From Pseudomonas sp. KU43P (GTDB lineage Bacteria; Pseudomonadota; Gammaproteobacteria; Pseudomonadales; Pseudomonadaceae), in NCBI RefSeq assembly GCF_033095865.1, contig NZ_AP019365.1:3507501-3571500 (forward strand): a stretch of 64,000 bases of DNA, in the 5' to 3' direction. Shown one piece after another: positions 1 through 9,644 of this stretch. The position numbers and the translations under genes are program-made. Under the pieces are notes generated by a model that ran no database searches, was not told where the DNA came from, and saw only the letters and a program-made list of their open reading frames with translations. Positions within the stretch are counted from its first letter, which is position 1, and every line of letters begins with the position of its first letter.

Positions 1-63
1 AACACCAAGGTGCGCGACATTGTCGAGCCCCTGGTTCTTAAAGAACCTCGCATAGGCCGCTGA
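1..63 (+). CDS. C-terminal end of an unidentified protein
   Basis: Frame 1 is open from the window edge to a TGA at 61-63, giving about 20 residues ending in KEPRIGR. The stop sits 2 bases before the start of the Nudix gene, so the two are probably one transcript. Too little remains to name the product. Confidence 0.5.
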   Translation, partial: NTKVRDIVEPLVLKEPRIGR

Positions 64-65
64 CC

Positions 66-629
66 ATGCCCACCGCCCCGCGCTACTGTCCGCACTGCAC
101 CACGGAACTGGCCCGGGGCGTTCCCATCGGCGACACCCACGAACGCCTGCACTGTACCGGCTGCGGCTACATCCACTACATCAACCCGAAGATCATTGCC
201 GGCTGCATCATCGAGCGCGATGGCAAGTACCTGCTGTGCCAGCGCGCCATCCCGCCGCGTCCAGGCACCTGGACGCTGCCAGCCGGGTTCATGGAGGCCG
301 GCGAGACCACCGAGCAGGCGGCCCTGCGCGAGGTGTGGGAGGAAAGCGGCGTGCGTGGCGAAATCGTCTCACCGTATTCGATCTTCAGCGTGCCGAAGAT
401 AAGCGAGGTGTACATCATCTTCCGCGCCATCGCCACCGAAGAGACCGGGCAGTACGGGCCGGAAACACAGGCCTACAAGTTCTTCGCGCCGGACGAAATC
501 CCCTGGGAAGAGATCTACTATCCGGCCATCCGGCAGATTCTCGAGCGTTACATCCTCGAACGCCAGGCGGGGGTCTATGGCATGTACATGGGCAATGACG
601 ACACCGGCAAGGTGCACTTCATGCGCTGA
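66..629 (+). CDS. Nudix hydrolase with N-terminal zinc ribbon
   Basis: 187 residues. An N-terminal zinc ribbon is formed by C8/C11 and C30/C33 (CPHC and CTGC). The complete Nudix box runs G74 to V96 and contains the REVWEESGV core that binds the divalent metal. Family knowledge: such proteins cleave nucleoside diphosphates linked to another group (ADP-ribose, NADH or CoA types); the substrate cannot be read from the sequence. The ATG follows the previous stop by two bases, suggesting translational coupling. It belongs to the conserved left flank, and codon use is typical of the host. Confidence 0.9.
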   Translation: MPTAPRYCPHCTTELARGVPIGDTHERLHCTGCGYIHYINPKIIAGCIIERDGKYLLCQRAIPPRPGTWTLPAGFMEAGETTEQAALREVWEESGVRGEIVSPYSIFSVPKISEVYIIFRAIATEETGQYGPETQAYKFFAPDEIPWEEIYYPAIRQILERYILERQAGVYGMYMGNDDTGKVHFMR

Positions 630-760
630 GCCAGTACTTGCTACCTGGTATTTTTGCCAGGTTCGGGATCTGAACCCGGCTGGTACCGTTCTCCACATCT
701 TGGGCACTCGACCGTAACGCGACAGTTCGGTGCCGTCATGGGGTGGTGGAGACCGACGCA

Positions 761-1963
761 ATGCGCAATCTGACAATTATGGTGGGGCTGCTGGCACTGG
801 GCGCAGTCCTTTGGCTGGTACAGGCATCCGATACTGTTTTCCTTTCGGCCGACCAAGACAAGGAGGGGCCGCGGCCAAGCTGGATCGCGAGGCTATGGAC
901 GGCGAACGTTGCCCTTGAAAAACTGACCGTCAGTAGCGAGAAACTGGGGTTGACGCTTGCCGATCAGAAACCCCTCACCGCCCATAGGGTACGAGCGTTC
1001 ACGCGGCACGACGGCACGCTGGTATGGCATGGCACGCTGAGCGCAGCAGGCGAAGCCGCGCCGGCCACCGGAACGCTGACGGCCGCGATGAACAATATAG
1101 TTCTGTTCAGCTGGAAGGGCCGAGCCACAGGGACATTGCGCTGGAATGGGCAGGTGTATCGGCTGCTTCCCACTGCGCAAGGCTATGTGCTCGAGGAAGT
1201 GAATGGCGCACAACTGCCACCGGATCACACACCCGACGAGACGATGGCGTCGGCAAGCCACCCCACCACCAACCCCAAAGCCCATGAGCCTGGCCATGCA
1301 ACCATCCGGGTACTGATCGTCGCCACCAAAAATGCTGCCGAAGCCCATGAGGATCTGCCGGCGCTGGCCCGACTGGCTATCGAGGAGTCGAACTTCACCT
1401 ATCTCAACAGCGACATCAACATGTCGCTGGAGCTCGCCGACTTCAGGCAACTGGATTACCAACAGGGCAGCAGCCCCGACATCGACCTGAGAAGGCTTGT
1501 AGCCACAAACGATGGGTACATGGACGGCGTACACCCGATGCGTGACGACCTCGATGCCGATGTCGTGGTTCTGGTGGTCGACACCATCATGGAAATGTGT
1601 GGCCGGGCACAAGCAAGACCAGCCACTTCAGAAAGCGCGTTCGTCTACGTGAACCTGAAGTGCATCGGCGTCTCCCGTTATACCACCGGCCACGAAATCG
1701 CCCATTTGCAAGGGGCATCTCACGAGTACTCCGAAGGTAGCAATGACCCGTTTCTCCATGGCCACGGCTACATTCATCAACCCGATGACCAGGCCGGCTG
1801 GCGCACGGTGATGGCCACTGTGGCAACACAGAGCGACGTCCGGCTGCCATTCTGGTCGGACCCGGAACGCTACATGAATGGCGATCCGATGGGGGATGCA
1901 GAAACCGCCGACAACCGTCGGTTGCTCGAGGAAACCAAATGGACCGTTGCGGGCTTTCGTTGA
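761..1963 (+). CDS. Secreted metzincin-like zinc metalloprotease
   Basis: 400 residues from the ATG at 761, preceded by GGAG at 747-750; an upstream in-frame GTG at 743 is less likely. The N-terminus is a signal peptide or membrane anchor (hydrophobic stretch VGLLALGAVLWLV). The metzincin zinc motif HEIAHLQGASH is at residues 311-321, matching HExxHxxGxxH, and a Met-containing segment (TVMATV) lies about 40 residues later where a Met-turn would be. The first half matches no domain I recognise and may be a propeptide. Likely periplasmic or extracellular. It converges on the LysE gene with a shared terminator between them. Confidence 0.75.
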   Translation: MRNLTIMVGLLALGAVLWLVQASDTVFLSADQDKEGPRPSWIARLWTANVALEKLTVSSEKLGLTLADQKPLTAHRVRAFTRHDGTLVWHGTLSAAGEAAPATGTLTAAMNNIVLFSWKGRATGTLRWNGQVYRLLPTAQGYVLEEVNGAQLPPDHTPDETMASASHPTTNPKAHEPGHATIRVLIVATKNAAEAHEDLPALARLAIEESNFTYLNSDINMSLELADFRQLDYQQGSSPDIDLRRLVATNDGYMDGVHPMRDDLDADVVVLVVDTIMEMCGRAQARPATSESAFVYVNLKCIGVSRYTTGHEIAHLQGASHEYSEGSNDPFLHGHGYIHQPDDQAGWRTVMATVATQSDVRLPFWSDPERYMNGDPMGDAETADNRRLLEETKWTVAGFR

Positions 1964-1986
1964 GCGTGAGTGGGCGCCGCCTGTTC

Positions 1987-2020
1987 CGGCCCTATCGCCG
2001 TCAACTCGGCGATAGGGCCG
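1987..2020. terminator. Bidirectional stem-loop between convergent genes
   Basis: A perfect 13-bp inverted repeat (1987-1999 with 2008-2020, starting CGGCCCTATCG) encloses an 8-base loop. It lies between the protease stop and the end of the LysE gene on the other strand. There is no strong T tract, so its strength is uncertain. Confidence 0.7.
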
Positions 2021-2026
2021 ATGCAC

Positions 2027-2641
2027 TCACCCCAACTGCCCGATGATCAACCCCACGGCCACCAGGATCATTGCCACCCCTGACACCTTGCCCACCCTTC
2101 TCGCCGCCTCCGGCCGCGTACTCAGCACCACCTTGGCGCCATACCCCACCAGCGAATAGATCACCAACGAACTGCACAGGTGCACCATCCCCAACAAGAG
2201 GATCTGCAGCGGTACCGGCCAACTGGATTGCGGGTCGGTGAACTGCGGCAGCAAGGCCAGGAACAGCAGGAAGACCTTGGGGTTGAGCCCGCTGACGCAA
2301 AAGCCCTTGAAGGCCCAGCGCGACCCTGTCTCCCCCGCACCGCCCTGCCCCGCTTCCGGTATTGCCGGGCTCAGCAGCAGGTTGCCGCCCAGCCAGAGCA
2401 GGTACGTACTGCCCGCCAAGGTCAACAAGGTCAGCGCCAACGGGTGCCCGGCCAACAGGCTACCCACCCCCGCTGCCACCACCAGGGTGGCGAGAAAATG
2501 CCCCGACAGCATGCCGGCCACCGCCGGCATGACCCAGCGCCCGCGCATGCCCGCCGAAATGGCGTAGGCCCAGTCAGCACCAGGGGTGATCACGAACAAC
2601 AACGACACGGCCCAGAACGCCGTCAGCACACTGATCGCCAC
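2027..2641 (-). CDS. LysE/RhtB-family amino-acid exporter
   Basis: 204 residues with about six hydrophobic segments. The N-terminal pattern, with ITPGAD near residue 20 and AGMRGRW after it, is typical of LysE/RhtB translocators, which export amino acids across the inner membrane. It is divergent from an Lrp/AsnC regulator with a 111-base intergenic region. This classic pairing suggests the regulator controls the exporter in response to an amino acid. The exported substrate is not determinable here. Confidence 0.88.
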   Translation of the reverse strand: MAISVLTAFWAVSLLFVITPGADWAYAISAGMRGRWVMPAVAGMLSGHFLATLVVAAGVGSLLAGHPLALTLLTLAGSTYLLWLGGNLLLSPAIPEAGQGGAGETGSRWAFKGFCVSGLNPKVFLLFLALLPQFTDPQSSWPVPLQILLLGMVHLCSSLVIYSLVGYGAKVVLSTRPEAARRVGKVSGVAMILVAVGLIIGQLG

Positions 2642-2752
2642 TTCACGTCTTCCTTCAAAAGGTTTGCAGTTGAAGAAAGCGTAAAGATTTCACCGGAGGA
2701 TTTTCTTTCGTATATTTCCCCACATAGCCTAATTTCTGGAAGATTCTCCCCC

Positions 2753-3205
2753 ATGGACCGTACAGACAGAAAGATCCTTGCCGAACTACAAAAAGACGGT
2801 CGTCTTTCGGTGACTGAACTGGCCGACCGCGTGGGCCTGAGCCTGTCGCCCTGCCACCGGCGGCTCAAGGCGCTGGAAGAGAGCGGCGCCATCCTCGGCT
2901 ACCACGCGCGTCTGGCGCCGAGCGCGCTGGGGTTGAACTTTGCTGCGCTGGTATTCGTGACCTTGCGCGAGGTAACCCGCCAGCCGGTGGCGGATTTCGA
3001 GGCTGCCGTGAGTGAGATTCCACAGATCGTCGAGGCGCAGCGTTTGTTCGGTGACCCAGATTACCTGCTGCATGTGGTGGCCAAGGACTTGCCGGCGTTC
3101 CAGAAGCTGTATGACGAGCAGCTGACCAGTATTCCCAATGTGAAGCGGCTGAGCTCGACGCTGGTGATGAAAGAGGTGATTCAGGATCGGATGCTGCCGA
3201 TGTAG
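2753..3205 (+). CDS. Lrp/AsnC-family transcriptional regulator
   Basis: 150 residues from the ATG at 2753 (MDRTDRKILAEL). An N-terminal winged helix-turn-helix covers about residues 4-60 (LSVTELADRVGLSLSPCHRRLK). A C-terminal RAM/AsnC ligand-binding and oligomerisation domain covers about 65-145. The length is typical of the family. The frame stays open far upstream, but that part lies inside the opposite gene and has no family similarity, so the internal ATG is chosen. It probably senses an amino acid and controls the divergent LysE exporter. Confidence 0.92.
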   Translation: MDRTDRKILAELQKDGRLSVTELADRVGLSLSPCHRRLKALEESGAILGYHARLAPSALGLNFAALVFVTLREVTRQPVADFEAAVSEIPQIVEAQRLFGDPDYLLHVVAKDLPAFQKLYDEQLTSIPNVKRLSSTLVMKEVIQDRMLPM

Positions 3206-3217
3206 GTGGCTGGCACA

Positions 3218-3315
3218 CCGGCCCTCTCGCCAGCCAGCCGGCTCCCACAGGTAAACCCGCAACGCAGCGTTCAGCGGGGCATCTGTGGGATGCCGGCTGG
3301 CCCGCGATAGGGCCA
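3218..3315. repeat. Inverted pair of REP elements
   Basis: Two copies of a roughly 34-base REP-like sequence (3218-3251 and 3283-3314) face each other. Each has the core GCCGGCT next to a CTCCCACAGG or CTGTGGGA arm, close to the repetitive extragenic palindromes of P. putida. They lie downstream of the Lrp gene. The rest of 3206-3617 shows no gene; it should hold the permease promoter. Confidence 0.75.
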
Positions 3316-3617
3316 GTACAGGCACCCATTGCACCCGCACCCCAATTGCACACAGCGCACCACCGTTGCACATCCACCTGGATGCATACCCACCGCAACC
3401 CGCCAAGCCCGGGCCTTCCCGCCCGATGGCCCGCTCCTTGCTACCACTCATCCCTTAACCTTTTGTCAGCCTTAGCTTTTTTAACGTTTATGGGCACATA
3501 TTTACTAATTTCTCCTTCCCCTCGCACCCCGCATCATCGCTCCAACAAGAACGCGTCGCCCTTCGCCGGCACGTACCCGGGCAGCACCCGTTGCCCAACC
3601 TTGCCTTGGAGTCAGTC

Positions 3618-5027
3618 ATGACCAGTGCAGCCAACTCGGCACCCCTCATAGAAAAACACACGATCGGCTATGTGCCCCCGCAAGACCGCCATGGAAAGGT
3701 AAGGGATCTGTTCACACTGTGGTTCGGCGGCAATATCGCGCCGTTGCCCATCGTCACCGGCGCGCTGGGCGTGCAGTTGTTTCACCTGAACCTGGTGTGG
3801 GGCATCGTCGCCATTCTGGTCGGCCACCTGGTCGGCGGTGTGCTGATGGCGTTGCACTCGGCACAAGGCCCGCAGATGGGCATCCCGCAGATGATCCAGA
3901 GCCGTGCCCAGTTCGGTTCGCTCGGTGCCCTGCTGGTGGTGGTGATCGCCGGGGTGATGTACATCGGCTTCTTCGCCTCCAATATCGTGCTCGCCGGCAA
4001 ATCGCTGCACGGCGTGGTCGATACCGTGCCGGTGCCCGTGGGTATCGTCGTCGGCGCGCTGGGCTCGGGGATCATCGGCATCATCGGCTACCGCTTCATC
4101 CACGTGCTCAACCGCATCGGCACCTGGGTGCTGGGCATCGGAATCGTGGTCGGCTTCGGCTACATCTTCACCCACGTGCAGAGCGACGACTTCCTGACCC
4201 GCGGCGGCTTCAACCTGGCCGGCTGGCTGGCCACCGTGTCGTTGGCGGCGCTGTGGCAGATCGCCTTTGCCCCCTATGTGTCGGACTACTCGCGCTACCT
4301 GCCGGCAGACGTGAAAGTCTCGTCGACGTTCTGGACCACCTACCTGGGTTCGGCGCTGGGCTCGAGCCTGTCGTTCATCTTCGGCGCCGTGGCGGTGCTG
4401 GCGATTCCTGCCGGCATGGACACCATGGACGCGGTCAAGCTGGCCACCGGCACCCTGGGCCCGATCATGCTGGTGCTGTTCCTGCTCAGCGTGATCAGCC
4501 ACAACGCCCTCAACCTGTATGGCGCGGTGCTGTCGATCATCACCCTGATCCAGACCTTCGCCTACCGCTGGATCCCCACCGCCAAGAGCCGCGCCGTGCT
4601 GTCGCTGGTCGTGCTGGCCGCTTGCTGCGTGGTAGCGGTGTTCGCTTCGGCAGACTTCATCGGCCACTTCGTCGATATGGTGCTGGTGCTGCTGGTGGTG
4701 CTGGTGCCGTGGACGGCAATCAACTTGATCGACTTCTACGTGATCCACAAGGGCGACTACGACATCCAGTCGATCTTCAAGGTCGATGGCGGTATCTATG
4801 GCCGCTACAACCCGCAGGCGCTGATCGCCTACGCCGTGGGCATCGTGGTGCAGATCCCGTTCATGAACACGCCGCTGTATGTCGGGCCGATTTCCGAGCA
4901 CATCAACGGTGCCGACCTGTCGTGGCTGGTGGGCCTGGTCATCACCTCGCCGCTGTACTGGTGGCTGGCGAGCCGTGACAGTGCCTATCGCCGTCGGCAG
5001 ACGAGTGCCAAGATGGCGGCGGCGTAA
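3618..5027 (+). CDS. NCS1-family cytosine/purine permease
   Basis: 469 residues from the ATG at 3618, with TTGGAG 6 bases upstream. About twelve transmembrane segments. The N-terminal segment LFTLWFGGNIAPLP and the GPQMGIPQMIQSRAQFG stretch are hallmarks of nucleobase:cation symporter-1 permeases such as CodB. It imports a nucleobase or related heterocycle; the exact substrate is unknown. The next gene was a small cysteine hydrolase now destroyed by island insertion, and the pair may originally have formed a uptake-and-deamidation unit. Confidence 0.9.
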   Translation: MTSAANSAPLIEKHTIGYVPPQDRHGKVRDLFTLWFGGNIAPLPIVTGALGVQLFHLNLVWGIVAILVGHLVGGVLMALHSAQGPQMGIPQMIQSRAQFGSLGALLVVVIAGVMYIGFFASNIVLAGKSLHGVVDTVPVPVGIVVGALGSGIIGIIGYRFIHVLNRIGTWVLGIGIVVGFGYIFTHVQSDDFLTRGGFNLAGWLATVSLAALWQIAFAPYVSDYSRYLPADVKVSSTFWTTYLGSALGSSLSFIFGAVAVLAIPAGMDTMDAVKLATGTLGPIMLVLFLLSVISHNALNLYGAVLSIITLIQTFAYRWIPTAKSRAVLSLVVLAACCVVAVFASADFIGHFVDMVLVLLVVLVPWTAINLIDFYVIHKGDYDIQSIFKVDGGIYGRYNPQALIAYAVGIVVQIPFMNTPLYVGPISEHINGADLSWLVGLVITSPLYWWLASRDSAYRRRQTSAKMAAA

Positions 5028-5115
5028 GCCGTAGGGTCGACAGGTGCATGCCTTGCGTATCGGATCGTTTGTGAGACCATCGGCATGCACCTGACAACCC
5101 CGCGAGGAAGGCCCC

Positions 5116-5172
5116 ATGAAGATCGCCAGTTTCGATGTCGACGCGCAAAACTATTCTTTTTTGGACACCTAA
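5116..5172 (+). pseudogene. 5' stub of a cysteine hydrolase gene cut by the island
   Basis: An ATG at 5116 with AGGAAGG upstream opens MKIASFDVDAQ, which resembles the N-terminus of isochorismatase/nicotinamidase-type cysteine hydrolases. After about 11 codons the sequence changes to AT-rich DNA and a TAA stops it at 5170-5172. The remainder of the gene is absent from the window. This marks the left junction of the island. The family assignment rests on only 11 residues. Confidence 0.6.
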
Positions 5173-5296
5173 AATTTACTACTAAAAAAAATCATTATAT
5201 TTCATTGAATTACGAATTTAATGAACCTTCCGATTTGACATTACGCTCCCCCCTCCTAGCCTTCACCTATCGATAGCTTCGTGTGGATGCGCAGCG

Positions 5297-7411
5297 ATGT
5301 TCGTGACGGTGATCAACAGAAAGCTGTGCTTGCACGTCCCAAACGAGCTCATGAGACGCGGCTTGAGCGTCAAGACTGCTCAAATTCCGGAGGTTCTGTC
5401 GGACGAAATTGCACTCAGTATTGGAGAGTCATTCGTCACCCGTTATAACGGATGTACATTTCATGCTACCTCGACTCACTTTGAGTCAATTAAACACCTC
5501 TTCGGCTTCATGGGTGAGTATTCACGCCCACTGCCAAGTGAATCATTTCATATGCGGATATTTCTTGCGGATAGTATGAAGTATCTCCTGTCCTACCCTT
5601 TTTCCACGAGCCCTTCACCTGCCACACGCATACGACACTGGAATAGCTATACAAGACTAATCACACAACTTATGCGTGATCGAAAGGTGCCACCAGCGCC
5701 GCTCCCGTCAACCAAGATGCCTCGTCCGGTAGAGTTGGAGGATACCTCTAACAACGGGCTGCTGGGCGAAACTTTGGTCAAGCTTCCCATCCCCGTGCCC
5801 CCTGATGAGACTTGGCCTGACTGTTATTTGGGAACACCGACTTACATTAATCAAAGCGATTCTTTCCTAGCCTCCACAGAGAAAAAGCTGAAATTCCTTT
5901 CCGAGACCACCGACCAAGTGATTGAGGAGTTCTGGACTAGGAGATCAACATTTTATAAAGCATGCCGTGAGCGAATAGATGCCATTAGCCCCGAGTGGGC
6001 ACTAGAATTACTGAAAATCCTGGATAACAAAACCATCCATCAATTCCCGCCTGAAATAAACCCTAAAACTGAAGAGGGCCTAATTAATCTCCTGGCCATT
6101 TTCAAGTATATGCTAATTAATCATGATGATATAAATGATATCAGCTGGAGTGCTTTTGCAAACTCATCACCGAGACTTGATTTCACCATTTACCTACAAG
6201 GCAAGATAAGAACAGCACTCCAGATTTACACAGGACACAAACCTCAGAAAAAATTGAAAGTCACACGATTTCTCAAGATGGCAATGGGATTACCGTCATC
6301 AACTGATTACGCTGCTGCTATGGCGTTATTGATCCACGACCATCCCAACTTCAACCCCATGGCCTTGGAGGAGGCAAAACTCACCGACAAAAATGGACAT
6401 AGATATTTGATCGCCAAGTCGGCGTACGCTAATGCAAAGTTCAGCGTGGAGAAGCGTCGCGCAAAAAGTCGAAAAAAAGCTGATCTGTCAGACCGCTCAA
6501 TCTCAATACTGGAAGAGATTCTTGAGCAAACAGACATACTGCGCAATAAGCTGCTTAACAAGAAACACCCAGCCTCGCACTCATTATTCATTGACATAAG
6601 TGCACATACCATCAATCAAGTTACAAGGGTCTCCCACGAATTTTCAGCACCCAACAGGAGCTTATGGAGCGAGATCAAAGACAGATTGGAACCGGCAGGA
6701 ATTCCGGTATCCAGCTTCAACTTGTCTTCAATTCGTAACACGCAAGGAATACTTGAGTGGTTCAGCACCGGATCTGTACGCATGATGGCAAAGAAAATGG
6801 GCAACAAAGTGCGCACAGTATTAAGGTGCTATATACCACCTTGGATATTGAGAAGGCAATTTGAGCGAATAGCGCGAGCATTTCAGCAGAAGCTCATAAT
6901 CTTGGCGAACATCCAATGCCCGTGGCTTCTGGAAGCCTCGGACTTTAATACCAAAGATGATCTTAAAAAATTCATCTTCAGCACATTGGTGTGCCCAAAT
7001 GGTCGCGACCAATTCACCAACGTGATGGAGTCGGCATTTCGCTCAAATTTTCCGGAAGATTTCGAGCCATTCCAAAACCTCAAATCCAAGTTTCTTTATC
7101 TTAATCTCGCCCCAGAAAACCTGGCCGCACTAAGAATATACCTGAGTTATGAAGAAACAAATTCACACACCGCTAACGACTTAAAGCAGGAACGTATAGG
7201 AATCAATGAGATTTCTGTGCACGATTTAAAGATGATAGCACGCATGATTCAAAGTGCAGTGGAAAACCCTGTAACCACAGGCGCAGAGCGATCAATACGC
7301 ACCAACTTACAGGGAAACTCTTTCGAAGAGCTTATGGGTGCGTGGCACAAGTCCACGTTAGTTATGCAAAAGTGGAAAATCGATGGCGTGCACCCTAAAA
7401 TAACACCATGA
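5297..7411 (+). CDS. Large divergent tyrosine-recombinase-like protein (first of module)
   Basis: 704 residues. The C-terminal part keeps the outline of a tyrosine recombinase: FNLSSIRNTQG matches the H-x-x-R-H box with its arginine only, and MGNKVRTVLRCYIP matches the GH-to-Tyr segment with GH changed to GN and a possible nucleophile Tyr. The box I region (FNPMALEEAKL) has Asn where the catalytic Arg is expected. It may therefore be a structural or accessory partner rather than an active recombinase. Codon use is AT-rich. It is followed 40 bases later by the next recombinase. Confidence 0.7.
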   Translation: MFVTVINRKLCLHVPNELMRRGLSVKTAQIPEVLSDEIALSIGESFVTRYNGCTFHATSTHFESIKHLFGFMGEYSRPLPSESFHMRIFLADSMKYLLSYPFSTSPSPATRIRHWNSYTRLITQLMRDRKVPPAPLPSTKMPRPVELEDTSNNGLLGETLVKLPIPVPPDETWPDCYLGTPTYINQSDSFLASTEKKLKFLSETTDQVIEEFWTRRSTFYKACRERIDAISPEWALELLKILDNKTIHQFPPEINPKTEEGLINLLAIFKYMLINHDDINDISWSAFANSSPRLDFTIYLQGKIRTALQIYTGHKPQKKLKVTRFLKMAMGLPSSTDYAAAMALLIHDHPNFNPMALEEAKLTDKNGHRYLIAKSAYANAKFSVEKRRAKSRKKADLSDRSISILEEILEQTDILRNKLLNKKHPASHSLFIDISAHTINQVTRVSHEFSAPNRSLWSEIKDRLEPAGIPVSSFNLSSIRNTQGILEWFSTGSVRMMAKKMGNKVRTVLRCYIPPWILRRQFERIARAFQQKLIILANIQCPWLLEASDFNTKDDLKKFIFSTLVCPNGRDQFTNVMESAFRSNFPEDFEPFQNLKSKFLYLNLAPENLAALRIYLSYEETNSHTANDLKQERIGINEISVHDLKMIARMIQSAVENPVTTGAERSIRTNLQGNSFEELMGAWHKSTLVMQKWKIDGVHPKITP

Positions 7412-7451
7412 GATTAATGCCCATTAACAAGTCACCAGTGAGTCATTAGCC

Positions 7452-9644
7452 ATGTCACGCTATCTCAAAAAAAGATACTCGACCGCCGACATGGATGCAC
7501 TCATCGCCCAAGCGCAGAATCACCTCATTCACACAACCGATTTCGTCGCCGCTTGGCTTTTAGATGGTGCCATTGGATCAACGAGGTGGAAAACTGCAAA
7601 TGGAAACAAACACTTTAAAACAAAAAATGGCTGGCAAGATACTGTCGATGTGAATTTCAAGATCAAATTAGCTGACGGCAGTTTTCTGACTGACCCTGAA
7701 AATGCCATACTTCTGACCGGGCTACAGAAGTGGGCCTTTCATTTGCGAAATGGACTATACGGAACGAACCCTGGGCCAAGGACGTGGGAGGAAAGTATAA
7801 CGCCAATCTTAAACATTGCAGCATGGATGTATCTACAAAAAGACCGACTCCTTCCACACCAACACGGCTTCAATCTCCTAGATAAAGACTCAATAAAAGG
7901 ACTAGTCAATGAAGTCGCGCAGGGCGGATGGGAACACGCACTATGCGTAATACCACGATTACTCGATCATCTTCACACAAAAGCATTTGGAGAGACAGCG
8001 CCTCAACTCTTTCACGACAACCCCTTTAACCTTCCCGACCCAATTAAAATAGCAATACTAGATTCACTTGCCTTAGACTCCACATACAGAAAAGTCAAGG
8101 AGGCTGTAGGCGGTAGAACTCGCGAGCGGATATCTGTTTCATATGCCAGGCATGTGCTCGGCAGGCCCGGAGTTTCTGGAAAGAATTCGAAGCTGGTGGT
8201 ATTTCTAGCGCAGTTCAATAATACCCCCCGCACCACACCGCTGGTTAAAGACTATTATAGGGCATCAGAACGTCCGAAACATCACGCGCCATTAGCAGAG
8301 GTAGTTAAAGTACAAGCGGCTAGTGAAGGCACCCTCAGACTCCTTAGCCAAAAGATTAACCTTTTATGCCGCGGCTACGTCCATGAGGAAACTACGATAC
8401 CTAGGATAGACCTTGACGCCAAACAATTAAAAGCCATGATTGCTGACAAAGTGGCGGTAAGCACGCACAAGCAAATGATCCCTTTGAAGTTTGGCCTTAA
8501 AATTCTGCGCCGCTCGACAGAGCTTGTCATAGTGCACGGAAAGTCAATAATAAACTGTGCCCTAGAATACATATCGCTTTTAGAGTCAGACAAAGATATT
8601 ATCGACATCCACTCAAGGAGAGCCCGCGCTGAACGGCACCTACCGCGTATACTTTCCAAGCACAAATCCTCAGACTTAGAAGGGGCACCAGGTAAACCAC
8701 TCGCGGAAGCACTAAATATAGAATGCGGCTATAATCAAATAATCAGCAATGACTTCAGGCGCCTTGGTTTAAACCAAGCGCTCGCCATTCTGATTGGCGC
8801 AACATGCAATATCATTTCAATACTTAAACCCCTACGCATTGATGAGCTTGTCAAGCTAAAACGAAACTGCCTGCTCGATGACACACTACTTGGCGGCTCT
8901 TGGCTTGAGTCAAGCGTTGGCAAAACCGGCTCCGAAGGCATCAATATGGAATTGGCGCGCCCAATTCCAAGGCTTGTGCTAAAAGGCATAAGACAGCTAC
9001 AGCACCTAGGATCTAACCTCGCGGTAATCTATGGAGACTCATCGGAGTATGCGCAGGGAGCGCTATTTTATTTCCCATCACTGGCGAAACTTCAGAAAAG
9101 CGCTGCGATATCCATCGAACCTAGAATCAGAAGGTGCATGGAACTTTTCACCGACTACATAGAGGCTCCAGTTGATGAATATGGCCGTCGCTTTTATCCC
9201 AGCCCTCATGAATTTAGAAAGTTTTTTATTCTTCTAATGTACTGGCACGAGCAAAACCTAGGCTTCAATGTTGCTTCATGGATGGCGGGGCATACAATGG
9301 TGCAACACACTCAAGCCTATACTGATGCATCCATAAATGCTGATGAGATAAGCCTCTGGGAGGCTGAGTGCATCGAAGATAAAATAATTGAACTGGAGGT
9401 AGCTCGCTCTGAGCGACATGATCTAAATGGTTTGATCGCTTTATACGAGGCTGTCAAAGAACGCTTCGGCGTTGGCCAGATTCGTGGCTTACCTCGAAGC
9501 GAATATTTGGAGTTTCTTCAAGACTTGCGCGCTGAGGGCATCATCAAAGTCAAGCCGTATCTGATCTTCGCACCTGGCACCTCAGAGCCTGACGGTATAG
9601 ATTTGGCTTTCAAATTTGAAGATAAACAAGATGAACAATTCTAG
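7452..9644 (+). CDS. Large tyrosine recombinase (second of module)
   Basis: 730 residues. The catalytic set is visible near the C-terminus: box I Arg in LKPLRIDELVKL, HEFRKFF giving H-x-x-R, then MAGHTMVQHTQAYTDA giving the conserved His and the nucleophile Tyr. It should cut and rejoin DNA at the island ends, with the N-terminal 400 residues probably binding DNA or partners. Tn554 also uses more than one tyrosine recombinase. The gene overlaps the following small gene by 14 bases, so the module is probably one operon. Confidence 0.85.
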   Translation: MSRYLKKRYSTADMDALIAQAQNHLIHTTDFVAAWLLDGAIGSTRWKTANGNKHFKTKNGWQDTVDVNFKIKLADGSFLTDPENAILLTGLQKWAFHLRNGLYGTNPGPRTWEESITPILNIAAWMYLQKDRLLPHQHGFNLLDKDSIKGLVNEVAQGGWEHALCVIPRLLDHLHTKAFGETAPQLFHDNPFNLPDPIKIAILDSLALDSTYRKVKEAVGGRTRERISVSYARHVLGRPGVSGKNSKLVVFLAQFNNTPRTTPLVKDYYRASERPKHHAPLAEVVKVQAASEGTLRLLSQKINLLCRGYVHEETTIPRIDLDAKQLKAMIADKVAVSTHKQMIPLKFGLKILRRSTELVIVHGKSIINCALEYISLLESDKDIIDIHSRRARAERHLPRILSKHKSSDLEGAPGKPLAEALNIECGYNQIISNDFRRLGLNQALAILIGATCNIISILKPLRIDELVKLKRNCLLDDTLLGGSWLESSVGKTGSEGINMELARPIPRLVLKGIRQLQHLGSNLAVIYGDSSEYAQGALFYFPSLAKLQKSAAISIEPRIRRCMELFTDYIEAPVDEYGRRFYPSPHEFRKFFILLMYWHEQNLGFNVASWMAGHTMVQHTQAYTDASINADEISLWEAECIEDKIIELEVARSERHDLNGLIALYEAVKERFGVGQIRGLPRSEYLEFLQDLRAEGIIKVKPYLIFAPGTSEPDGIDLAFKFEDKQDEQF

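Noticed and set aside
643..662. ACCTGG/CCAGGT hairpin after the Nudix gene as a terminator
   Set aside because: Only a 6-bp stem and the T run is in the loop, not after the stem.
2180..2752. Long N-terminal extension of the Lrp regulator frame
   Set aside because: It lies inside the opposite LysE gene and has the composition of an antisense frame; the family start is the ATG at 2753.
5148..5300. tRNA-linked integration site at the island junction
   Set aside because: No tRNA-like sequence near the junction; a protein-coding frame is interrupted instead.
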